This document shows positions 47,144 to 53,868 of a stretch of DNA of 60,695 bases, in pieces. The DNA comes from Actinomyces timonensis DSM 23838 (GTDB lineage: Bacteria > Actinomycetota > Actinomycetes > Actinomycetales > Actinomycetaceae): assembly GCF_000295095.1 (NCBI RefSeq), contig NZ_JH806632.1, forward strand, positions 130,941 to 191,635, in the 5' to 3' direction. The notes under the pieces are model-generated. The model saw only the letters and a program-made list of their open reading frames with translations. It ran no database searches and was not told the DNA's origin. Numbering within the stretch: the stretch's first letter is position 1; each line of letters opens with the position of its first letter. The position numbers were made by a program, and so were the translations under genes.

Positions 47144-47793
47144 GCACAGGGAGCACTGGCGCCGCTGCGCCCACGGGCGAGGGCGGCGCGATCCGCCTGC
47201 TCATCGCTGACGACCAGGCGCTGGTGCGCGGGGCGATGGCCACCCTGCTGGGCCTGGAGCCGGACCTGGAGGTGGTGGCGCAGGTGAGCACCGGCAACGA
47301 GGTGGTGGCCGCCGCCCGCGAGCACGGCGCCGATGTGGCCCTTCTGGATATCGACATGCCCGACGGTGATGGCCTGGCCGCCGCCGCTGCCCTGGCCGCC
47401 TCGGGGCTGGCCTGCCGCAGCCTCATCGTCACGACCTTCGGGCGGCCGGGGTACCTGTCCCGGGCGCTGGAGGCGGGGGCGAGCGGGTTCCTGGTCAAGG
47501 ACACGCCCCCGGAGCAGTTGGCGGACGCGATCCGCCGCATCCACTCCGGCCTGCGGGTGATCGACCCGACCCTGGCCCAGGAGTCGGTGCTGCTGGGCCC
47601 CAATCCGCTCACGGAGCGGGAGAAGGAGGTGCTGCGCCTGGCGGCCCGGGGCGACGACGCCCATGGGATCGCGGCGGGGCTGCACCTGGGCGAGGGGACG
47701 GTGCGCAACTACCTGTCCAGCGCCATCGCCAAGACCCACGCCCGCAATCGCACCGAGGCCGCCCGCACCGCCGAGCGCAACGGCTGGCTGTAG
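47140..47793 (+). CDS. NarL/FixJ-type response regulator
   Basis: 217-aa partner of the kinase at 45932. The receiver domain has LLIADDQALVRG and the phosphorylation site Asp70 in LLDIDMPDGDG. The output domain is a LuxR-type helix-turn-helix (NPLTEREKEVLRLAARG, LGEGTVRNYLSSAIAKT). GTG start. It probably regulates its own operon through the palindrome at 43985. Confidence 0.94.
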   Translation: MSTGSTGAAAPTGEGGAIRLLIADDQALVRGAMATLLGLEPDLEVVAQVSTGNEVVAAAREHGADVALLDIDMPDGDGLAAAAALAASGLACRSLIVTTFGRPGYLSRALEAGASGFLVKDTPPEQLADAIRRIHSGLRVIDPTLAQESVLLGPNPLTEREKEVLRLAARGDDAHGIAAGLHLGEGTVRNYLSSAIAKTHARNRTEAARTAERNGWL

Positions 47794-47878
47794 GGCCTGG
47801 GCGGACCGAAGATCCGGCTCAGGGAGTCAGGCCCCAAACGCTCGACGGTCGGCACACTCAGCGTGGACAGGGGCGCGA

Positions 47879-47998
47879 TGTCAATTCTGCTGCCGTCGAG
47901 CGGTCCCCCCAGGATGGCGGAGATGACGATCGTTGGAACCCCAACGCTTCCTCCTGCGATCTCTCCGCACCCATTCCTCGACGGCAGCAGAATTGACA
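47879..47998. repeat. Long inverted repeat (22-bp perfect arms) between operons
   Basis: Arms 47879-47900 and 47977-47998 are exact reverse complements; the left arm begins TGTCAATTCTGCTGCC. They enclose 76 bases that contain a small hairpin CGTTGG-AACC-CCAACG (47931-47946). The left arm's inner end can instead pair with CGCTCGACGG at 47839-47848. The gap 47794-48105 holds no gene. It may be a terminator, a conformational switch, or a 120-bp non-autonomous element; no flanking duplication was seen. Confidence 0.7.
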
Positions 47999-48087
47999 GG
48001 CCTGCCTCCGCACACAGCAGTGGCCAGCGCCAGCCCCTGGCTGAGCCTCAGCCCGGAGGCCTCTACTCCACCACGCCCACCCTGAAG

Positions 48088-48105
48088 TGCATGTAAAATG
48101 CATGC
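48088..48105 (+). promoter_or_regulatory. Promoter and operator of toxin-antitoxin pair 2
   Basis: TGCAT-GTAAA-ATGCA (48088-48102) is an inverted repeat that covers TAAAAT (48094-48099), a good -10 ending six bases before the antitoxin ATG. Transcription would then start at or near the ATG and give a leaderless mRNA; no ribosome binding site is present. The antitoxin probably represses here. Confidence 0.6.
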
Positions 48106-48384
48106 ATGGTTGCTCTTCAGATCCGCAATGTCCCCGACGACGTCCGCGACGCGCTCGCCGAGCGGGCGAGGAGCCGCGGGGAGTCGCTGCAGGCCTACCT
48201 CCTCGAGATGGTGACCCGGGAGGCGGGTTGGAATCGCAACGTTGAGATCCTTGAGAGGATCTCCAGGCGTCTCACGGACTCACAGCAGCCGTCCCCGAGC
48301 ACGGAGGACATCCTTGAGAGCATCGACCTCGCGCGCCAAGAGCGCGATGCCCGGCTGCTCCAGCAGTCGGGGGAACAGGCATGA
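48106..48384 (+). CDS. FitA-like ribbon-helix-helix antitoxin
   Basis: 92-aa antitoxin. VALQIRNVPDDVRDALAERA is a FitA/VapB-type N-terminal ribbon-helix-helix, followed by the HTH-like SRGESLQAYLLEMV and an acidic C-terminus with Ser/Asp residues. Its stop overlaps the toxin start (ATGA). A second ATG four bases upstream (48102) is out of frame. Confidence 0.85.
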   Translation: MVALQIRNVPDDVRDALAERARSRGESLQAYLLEMVTREAGWNRNVEILERISRRLTDSQQPSPSTEDILESIDLARQERDARLLQQSGEQA

Positions 48385-48779
48385 TCGTCGTCGATTGCTC
48401 AGCGCTTGTGCATGCGCTCGCCCACCTCGGTGACGCGGGTAGAGATGCGCGTAGCCGCCTCACTGATGACCCGCATTGGATCGCTCCCGACATCCTGACC
48501 CTCGAGGTCGTCTCTTCCCTGCGAGGCCAAGCGCTCGGACGCAAACTCACTGAGGAGACCGCGTTGAGCGCGCTGGCCGAGTTCAGGGCGATGGACATCA
48601 GCACCTATCCCACCCGCCCCCTCATCGGCCGGATCTGGGAGCTGCGGGACAACCTGAGCGTCTACGACGCCGCTTACGTGGCCCTCGCGGAGGCGGAGGA
48701 CTGCGCCCTGGTCACCCGCGACGCGCGCATCGCCAAGGCCCCGGGAACCCGGTGCCGGATCGAGGTCCTCGGCGCCTGA
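48381..48779 (+). CDS. VapC-type PIN-domain toxin
   Basis: 132-aa predicted ribonuclease. The acidic residues are Asp5 (MIVVDCSALVHAL), Glu in LTLEVVSSLRG, Asp in VYDAAYVALAE, and Asp in LVTRDARI. The layout is the same as the pair at 8798-9435, but the two toxins are different enough to be separate acquisitions. It is convergent with ffh. Confidence 0.87.
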   Translation: MIVVDCSALVHALAHLGDAGRDARSRLTDDPHWIAPDILTLEVVSSLRGQALGRKLTEETALSALAEFRAMDISTYPTRPLIGRIWELRDNLSVYDAAYVALAEAEDCALVTRDARIAKAPGTRCRIEVLGA

Positions 48780-48795
48780 GACCCGGGCCCCACCG

Positions 48796-48866
48796 TCGAG
48801 TTCGTCGCTTTGATGCCGAGTTCGTACCATTACCCGTCGAAGTCGGCGTCAAAGGTACGAACTCGA
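48796..48866. terminator. Bidirectional terminator with two alternative stems
   Basis: 24-base arms (48796-48819 and 48843-48866) pair at 21 positions. An alternative perfect 11-bp stem joins GAGTTCGTACC (48818-48828) to 48854-48864. It lies between convergent vapC and ffh and can serve both. Confidence 0.7.
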
Positions 48867-48885
48867 TGACCGCAAGGAGCGCGGT

Positions 48886-50616
48886 TCAGAGACCGAGGCG
48901 GCGGCGCAGGTCCTCGGGGAGGGCGGCCATGGCGTCGGCGACGTCGTCGCCGCTGGAGGCCGCCTGCTGCGGCTGCGCGGGCGCCTGGGCCGGAACGGCC
49001 TGCTGGCCCGGCATGATGCCGTAGCCACCGGCGGCACTGCCCGTCCCACCCGCAGCGCCGCTCGCGCCCCCGGCTGGCGCAGAGCCCAGCCCGAATGAGG
49101 AGCCGGCCACCGGCGCCGCGGGCGCCTCCTGGGCTCCCTGCCCGGCCTGCTTGGCCTGGCGCGCTGCCTTGGCGGGGTTGCCGGAGCGGCCCTTCTTGCC
49201 GCCCTTGCCCTTCTTCTTGGCCTTGGGGGCCTGGCGGGCCTTGGAGTGCTTGCCCGTGGACGGCAGCGAGCCCATGCCGGGCATGCCGCCGCCAGCGCCA
49301 CCTATGCCGCCCATGCCGCCGGAGGCCATGGCCTCCATCATCTTCTTGGCCTGCTCGAAGCGGTCGACGAGCTCGTTGACCGCCTGGACGGTGGTGCCCG
49401 ATCCCTTGGCGATGCGGTTGCGGCGCGAGCCGTTGAGGATCGTGAGGTCCTTGCGCTCCGCGGGCGTCATGGAGCAGACGATCGCCTCGATGCGGTCCAC
49501 CTCGCGGTCGTCGAAGGCCTCGATGGCCTCGCGCATCTGCCCCATGCCGGGCATCATGCCCAGCAGCTTCTTCATCGAGCCGAGCTTGCGGATCTGGCGC
49601 AGCTGGGAGAGGAAGTCGTCGAGCGTGAACTCGCCCTTGGCGAGCTTGGCGGCGGCATCCTCGGCCTCCTTGGCGTCGAGGGTCTTCTCCGCCTGCTCGA
49701 TGAGGGTGAGCAGGTCGCCCATGTCGAGGATGCGGCTGGCCATGCGGTCGGCGTGAAAGCGCTCGAAGTCGTCCAGGCCCTCGCCGGTTGAGGAGAACAG
49801 GACGGGCGCGCCGGTCACGCCGCGCACGGACAGGGCCGCGCCGCCTCGGGCGTCGCCGTCGAGCTTGGACAGGACGACGCCGGTGAAGCCCACGCCGTCG
49901 CGGAAGGCCACTGAGGTGTTGACGGCGTCCTGGCCGACCATCGCGTCCAGGACGAAGAGGATCTCGTGGGGGGCGACGGCGTCGCGGATGCGGATCGCCT
50001 GATCCATCATCTCCGCGTCCACGCCCAGGCGGCCAGCGGTGTCGACCACGACGACGTCGTAGCCCTTGGCGCGGGCCTGCTCCACGCCGCTGCGGGCCAC
50101 CTGGACCGGGTCGCCAATGCCGTTGCCCGGCTCGGGAGCCCAGATGTCCACGCCCGCGCGCTCGGCGACGACGCCCAGCTGGGTGACGGCATTGGGGCGC
50201 TGGAGGTCGGAGGCGACGAGGAGGACCCGCTTGCCGTCGTCCTTGAGCCAGCGGCCGAGCTTCCCGGCCAGCGTCGTCTTACCGGCGCCCTGGAGGCCGG
50301 CGAGCATGATGATCGTGGGGCCGCGATCCGCCCAGTTGATCTCGCGGGTCTCGCCGCCCAGGACCTCGATGAGCTCGTCGTTGACGATCTTGATGACCTG
50401 CTGGGCCGGGTTGAGCGCCTGGGAGCGGGCGGCGTCGACGGCCTTCTCGCGCACGGCGGCGGTGAAGGCGCGCACCACCGGCAGGGCGACGTCGGCCTCG
50501 AGGAGGGCGCGGCGGATCTCGGTGACGGTCGCCTCGACGTCGGCCTCAGTCAGGCGGCCCTTGCCGCGCAGCGAGTTGAAGGAGGCGGTGAGCCGGTCGG
50601 AGAGGTTGCCGAACAC
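48886..50616 (-). CDS. ffh: Signal recognition particle protein Ffh
   Basis: SRP54 homologue that binds 4.5S RNA and signal peptides and targets ribosomes to FtsY. The 576-aa product has the N domain, GTPase motifs GLQGAGKTT, DTAGRLG and SKLDGDARGG, and the Met-rich M domain (KKLLGMMPGMGQM; SGSTV-like RNRIAKGSGTT). The last 130 residues after the M domain are a Gly/Met-, Lys- and Ala/Gln-rich tail not seen in E. coli Ffh. GTG start at 50614-50616 with AAGGA upstream. Confidence 0.96.
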   Translation of the reverse strand: MFGNLSDRLTASFNSLRGKGRLTEADVEATVTEIRRALLEADVALPVVRAFTAAVREKAVDAARSQALNPAQQVIKIVNDELIEVLGGETREINWADRGPTIIMLAGLQGAGKTTLAGKLGRWLKDDGKRVLLVASDLQRPNAVTQLGVVAERAGVDIWAPEPGNGIGDPVQVARSGVEQARAKGYDVVVVDTAGRLGVDAEMMDQAIRIRDAVAPHEILFVLDAMVGQDAVNTSVAFRDGVGFTGVVLSKLDGDARGGAALSVRGVTGAPVLFSSTGEGLDDFERFHADRMASRILDMGDLLTLIEQAEKTLDAKEAEDAAAKLAKGEFTLDDFLSQLRQIRKLGSMKKLLGMMPGMGQMREAIEAFDDREVDRIEAIVCSMTPAERKDLTILNGSRRNRIAKGSGTTVQAVNELVDRFEQAKKMMEAMASGGMGGIGGAGGGMPGMGSLPSTGKHSKARQAPKAKKKGKGGKKGRSGNPAKAARQAKQAGQGAQEAPAAPVAGSSFGLGSAPAGGASGAAGGTGSAAGGYGIMPGQQAVPAQAPAQPQQAASSGDDVADAMAALPEDLRRRLGL

Positions 50617-50748
50617 GGGGGTCCTTCCTGGGGCGCGGGCGCGCCGGTCGGGGGTGCGGGGCCCGGGCGGCGTGGGACCGCCCGGGCATCGCGCGTTGCT
50701 GCCGCCCAGGATAGCGGCACGGGCAAGCGCTCTCCCCCACCCCGCGCA

Positions 50749-51618
50749 TCACTCCCAGGTGACGGACTGCGGGTCCACCCCCTGGGCGAGAGCGGAGGCG
50801 TCGATGATCTCCTTGAGCCAGGCGGCCAGGCCCTTCTCCTTGGCGTCGTAGTAGTCGGTGAAGCGCTGGTCGGCGACGTAGCCGCGGGCGATGAGCACCT
50901 GCTTGGGCACGGTCACCTCGAACCAGCGGTTCAAGTCCGCCCTGTGGCGCTCGGCCAGCGCGTTGGCCTCCTCGCTTCCGGGGGCAACGCCGCGGCGCAG
51001 GGCATCGGCGAGATCGGTCTCCAACTGCTCTGTCTCGGCGGCCGCCCGCTGCCAGTCCCGGGGCGTCATGGCGGCCTTGCGGCGCTCGGACTCGGCCCAG
51101 TCGTCGGTATCGCCCCAGCGCTCCTCGGCCTCGGCCGCGTACTCCTCTGTCCACTGGCCGCCCCAGGCCTCGGCCCGCTCGGCCCCGCTCATGTGGTTGC
51201 CCATGGTCTCTGCCTCCATCATGGTGTCGATGACGCGGACCATCCGCGTCAGGCGAGAGACCCTCTCGGTCAACAGGCGCCGCTGCTGCACCAGGTGCTC
51301 GATCGCCGTCGTCGGGGCGGCGTCGAGCAGCTCGCCGATCGCGGACAGGCTCATACCGGTCTCGCGGTAGACGAAAATCTGCTGGGCGCGGTCGATGTCG
51401 GCGTCGCTGTAGAGGCGGTAGCCGGACCAGCTGCGCCCCGAGGGGGTGAGCAGGCCGATCGCGTCCCAGTGATGGAGCGCGCGCACGCTCACGCCCAGCA
51501 GCCGCGCGGCGGCGCCGACCGTGCGGTCGCTCTCTCGCGCGGGGGCCTCGGCAGGGGCGGGGGCCGGTGCCGGGGCGCTGGGGTGGGGCGCGTCGTTCAT
51601 GCCCTGAGGATCTCTCAT
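50749..51618 (-). CDS. MerR-family regulator with a TipAS-like domain
   Basis: 289-aa regulator. An N-terminal MerR helix-turn-helix (VGAAARLLGVSVRALHHWDAIGLL, residues about 34-57, and SGYRLYSDADIDRAQ) is followed by a coiled dimerisation helix and a C-terminal TipAS-type helical domain (WFEVTVPKQVLIARGYVADQRF). TipAS domains bind thiopeptides and other drugs. A Pro/Ala lead of about 30 residues precedes the HTH. I chose the ATG at 51618 because a MerR-type promoter would place the transcript start there; ATG 51600 is an alternative. Confidence 0.9.
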   Translation of the reverse strand: MRDPQGMNDAPHPSAPAPAPAPAEAPARESDRTVGAAARLLGVSVRALHHWDAIGLLTPSGRSWSGYRLYSDADIDRAQQIFVYRETGMSLSAIGELLDAAPTTAIEHLVQQRRLLTERVSRLTRMVRVIDTMMEAETMGNHMSGAERAEAWGGQWTEEYAAEAEERWGDTDDWAESERRKAAMTPRDWQRAAAETEQLETDLADALRRGVAPGSEEANALAERHRADLNRWFEVTVPKQVLIARGYVADQRFTDYYDAKEKGLAAWLKEIIDASALAQGVDPQSVTWE

Positions 51619-51625
51619 GCGACGC

Positions 51626-51656
51626 AGCCTGTCGCCTCACGCCGCGTGAGGGTCAA
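51626..51656 (-). promoter_or_regulatory. MerR-type autoregulated promoter
   Basis: On the minus strand TTGACC (51656-51651) and CAGGCT (51631-51626) are separated by 19 bases. Within the spacer and -35 edge lies the perfect dyad CCTCACGC-G-GCGTGAGG (51635-51651). A 19-bp spacer with a central dyad is the hallmark of MerR-regulated promoters. Transcription would begin about at the ATG (51618), giving a leaderless mRNA. Confidence 0.65.
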
Positions 51657-51762
51657 GGATGCGGCCGAGTCCGGGCCCTGTCCCTCCGATCCCCGCCCGG
51701 GCCCGGACCTCACCAGGACTTCGCCGGCCCCCTGCTGACCACAAGAGACAAAATGGCGCAGG

Positions 51763-52029
51763 TCAGAAAATTCCAGTGAAGTCGAGCAAGAATAGCGACA
51801 CCATTAGAAAGACGGCCGCCACGGCCGCAACGGCAATCAATCTCCAGCCAAGGGCCTTCTGACCGGAAGACGATTTGCCGGCCAATGAGCGGGACAGAAA
51901 TTCCGCTTCCAGGATTAGAATCAGAAACGCGGCCCCCCAAGCCCACCAGGGAATACCTCGACTGAACATCGATGCAACCCCAAGAATACAGGCCACAATA
52001 AGAAAATTATTGCCACGACTGACGCGCAT
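51763..52029 (-). CDS. Small three-helix membrane protein (possible immunity protein)
   Basis: 88-aa protein with three predicted helices: NNFLIVACILGVASMF, IPWWAWGAAFLILILEAEF, and LIAVAAVAAVFLMVSLFLL. It starts at ATG 52027-52029, 33 bases after the stop of the candidate secreted peptide gene, with GGGGGA upstream. The base composition is richer in A+T than the backbone. I recognise no family. Small membrane proteins in this position often protect the producer of a membrane-active peptide, so immunity is a reasonable guess but unsupported by homology. Confidence 0.6.
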   Translation of the reverse strand: MRVSRGNNFLIVACILGVASMFSRGIPWWAWGAAFLILILEAEFLSRSLAGKSSSGQKALGWRLIAVAAVAAVFLMVSLFLLDFTGIF

Positions 52030-52062
52030 TAACACATTCCCCCGTGAAGCCAATATCAATCG

Positions 52063-52617
52063 TCAGCAGGAAATCGCAGTGACCAGCGCACCGCCAGCAG
52101 CTTCGCAAGCAGCGGCCGTAGCAGCGCCAGCGATCGGAGTGGCAACACCGCTCGCGCCCGCCGATGCTGGAAGACACACAAGCCCTCCCCAGGCGATATT
52201 GAAAGCCCAACCAATCCATTTCGGCATGCAGTACCCTTGAGGAAGATCAGGCGAAACGAACGATGCTCCCTCTTCTCGAATCATCTGAGTAGATTCATCG
52301 AAGTAGAATGTCATTCCGGAATCTGGAGAAGTTATGTCAATCCTCGCTACAATCAGTCCGGCCGAGTCGGTCCACGTGACAGCATCACCTTCAATTGAGA
52401 TTTCATCCCCTTCAACCATATTCAATTTAAGACCTTGCCCCTGCACGGGAACTGCGGAACGCTGAGCACCGGTCCGAGGATCTACTGCAACTTGATCCTG
52501 AGACGCAAGAACCTACTGATCTCTTTCTCGGACTACCGCACCTGCGGGAGCACCGATCGATGCGCACAGCACAGTGGCGGCAATCACGAGCATGATCGAC
52601 TTCACTGTCGTTTTCAT
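52063..52617 (-). CDS. Candidate secreted cysteine-containing peptide precursor with an internal amber codon
   Basis: A 184-codon frame from ATG 52615-52617. Residues 1-27 are a signal peptide (MKTTVKSIMLVIAATVLCAS, likely cleavage after PAGA). Codon 35 (52513-52515) is TAG, after VRERDQ. The frame continues without a stop for 149 further codons: a hydrophilic pro-region and a C-terminal segment beginning YCMPKWIGWAFNIAWGG with Cys130, 148, 171 and 184 (the last residue) and many Gly/Ala. AAGGGAG is upstream. The design (signal, pro-region, hydrophobic Trp/Gly/Cys peptide) resembles a secreted bacteriocin, but I recognise no family. The amber codon may be a nonsense mutation, a read-through site or a sequencing error. 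A separate start at GTG 52446 would lack the signal. Confidence 0.55.
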
Positions 52618-52697
52618 AATGCACTCATCTCCCTTAGTGGCGCGCGCATACATGGCTTGAAGATCAAGCGCCCTTGATCCGATCCCCAAGCGGCAAA

Positions 52698-52727
52698 ATC
52701 GTAATACTGCTGGTCAAAGGATGTCAA
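52698..52727 (-). promoter_or_regulatory. Near-consensus promoter of the candidate peptide gene
   Basis: On the minus strand TTGACA (52727-52722), an 18-base spacer, and TACGAT (52703-52698). This is the closest match to a housekeeping sigma-70-type promoter noticed in the window. A start near 52691 gives a leader of about 70 bases to ATG 52617. Confidence 0.65.
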
Positions 52728-52771
52728 GAGGTCGACTGGACTCATCTTGGACGCCCGCACAGAACTGCGCC

Positions 52772-52995
52772 TCACATGAATACGCGCTCGGCGTCGATGG
52801 ACTCGGCCTTGCACAGATCGTTGACCGTCTCGGTCATCGCTTTGTCGTAGCTGTATCCACGGCCCCAACCGGGGCGCGGGGATAGCGGGAAACGCCCAGC
52901 CAACGATCCGGCGGGTGAAGACATCGGCGATGAATACAGTGCGACAGAACCCGGTCCGCGCGCAGGAAGGGGCAGCCTCCCACTCGCGGAGTTGA
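52772..52995 (-). mobile_element. Deleted remnant of an IS3-family transposase (OrfB)
   Basis: One frame reads WEAAPSCARTGFCRTVFIAD followed by VFTRRIVGWAF, which matches the integrase-core start of IS3-type OrfB. A second frame, about 25 codons later, reads GYSYDKAMTETVNDLCKAES, the segment with the catalytic Glu near the end of OrfB. The roughly 60-100 residues normally between them, including the second catalytic Asp, are missing. No terminal repeats were found. The remnant lies between the response regulator gene and the candidate peptide promoter. The gap 52618-53025 holds this remnant, that promoter, and nothing else recognised. Confidence 0.75.
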
Positions 52996-53025
52996 GGGCC
53001 TCGGAGCCGGCCGCTCGGCCGTCTT

Positions 53026-53793
53026 TCACGCGGTGGCCCGCAACCAGGCGAGGACGGCGCGCACGCGCCGGTTCTCCTCCTCGGGCGGCAGATCGAGCTT
53101 GGCGAGGATATGCGCCACGTGCTTGGCCACCGCACCGTCGGAGACCACGAGCCGGGCGGCAATCTGGCTGTTGGACAGGCCCTCAGCCATGAGGGCCAGG
53201 ACCTCCCGCTCGCGCTCCGTCAGGCGGTCGACGGCGCCCTCCGGCGCGGGCCCGGTGCTCCCCGCAGTGCCCCGGGCCGTTCCCGCTGGCGACGACGGCG
53301 CGGGGCCAGCCCCGCCAGCACTCGCCGCCGCCCCACTGGCAGGGGCCGCCGTCGTGCGGGCGAGGAGGCCGGCCACGACCTCCGGATCCACGACCACTCC
53401 CCCGCTGACGACGACCTGGAGGGAGCGCATGAAGTCCTCAACGCGCCCCACCCGCTCCTTGAGGAGGTAGCCGACCCCGCCGGACTCCTCGGCGAGGAGG
53501 TCGCGCACGTACTCGCCAGCCGTGTAGGCGGACAGGACGACGACGGGCAGCCCCGGGTGGGCCCCGCGCAGGGCGACGGCGGCCTTGAGCCCGTCGTCGG
53601 CATTGCCCGGGGGCATGCGCACATCGGTGATGACGGCGTCGGGAAGCTCGCCGCGCGAGGCCAGGGACTCGACGGCGTCCAGGAGCCCGGGCGCGTCATC
53701 GGCCTGGGCGACGACCTCGTGCCCGGCGTCGGCCAGGAGCGCGGCCAGTCCCTCGCGCAGGAGGGCGGCGTCGTCGGCCAGAACGATCCTCAT
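53026..53793 (-). CDS. NarL/FixJ-type response regulator
   Basis: 255-aa regulator. Receiver: MRIVLADDAALLREG, phosphorylation Asp57 in ITDVRMPPG. An Ala/Pro/Gly linker of about 40 residues separates it from the LuxR-type DNA-binding domain (LTEREREVLALMAEGLSNSQ, then LVVSDGAVAKHVAHILAKL). ATG 53791-53793 starts the receiver directly; an upstream in-frame extension is not conserved-looking. It is the likely partner of the kinase at 53869, on the same strand and downstream. Confidence 0.93.
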   Translation of the reverse strand: MRIVLADDAALLREGLAALLADAGHEVVAQADDAPGLLDAVESLASRGELPDAVITDVRMPPGNADDGLKAAVALRGAHPGLPVVVLSAYTAGEYVRDLLAEESGGVGYLLKERVGRVEDFMRSLQVVVSGGVVVDPEVVAGLLARTTAAPASGAAASAGGAGPAPSSPAGTARGTAGSTGPAPEGAVDRLTEREREVLALMAEGLSNSQIAARLVVSDGAVAKHVAHILAKLDLPPEEENRRVRAVLAWLRATA

Positions 53794-53868
53794 AGGGGTG
53801 ATTGTGCACGAAAGGCCCGCGGCGCTCACCGGGGCCCCGCCGCCGGGCCTCCGGATGTCCCGTCCGCC

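Noticed and set aside
48102-48104. Alternative ATG for the second antitoxin
   Set aside because: It is out of frame with the antitoxin and would encode nothing recognisable.
52614-52744. A short frame (starting MSPVDLLTSF) ending in an ATGA overlap with the peptide gene
   Set aside because: Its start would lie upstream of the candidate promoter's transcription start, it has no recognisable domain, and it runs into the transposase remnant in the upstream direction. The overlap may be chance.
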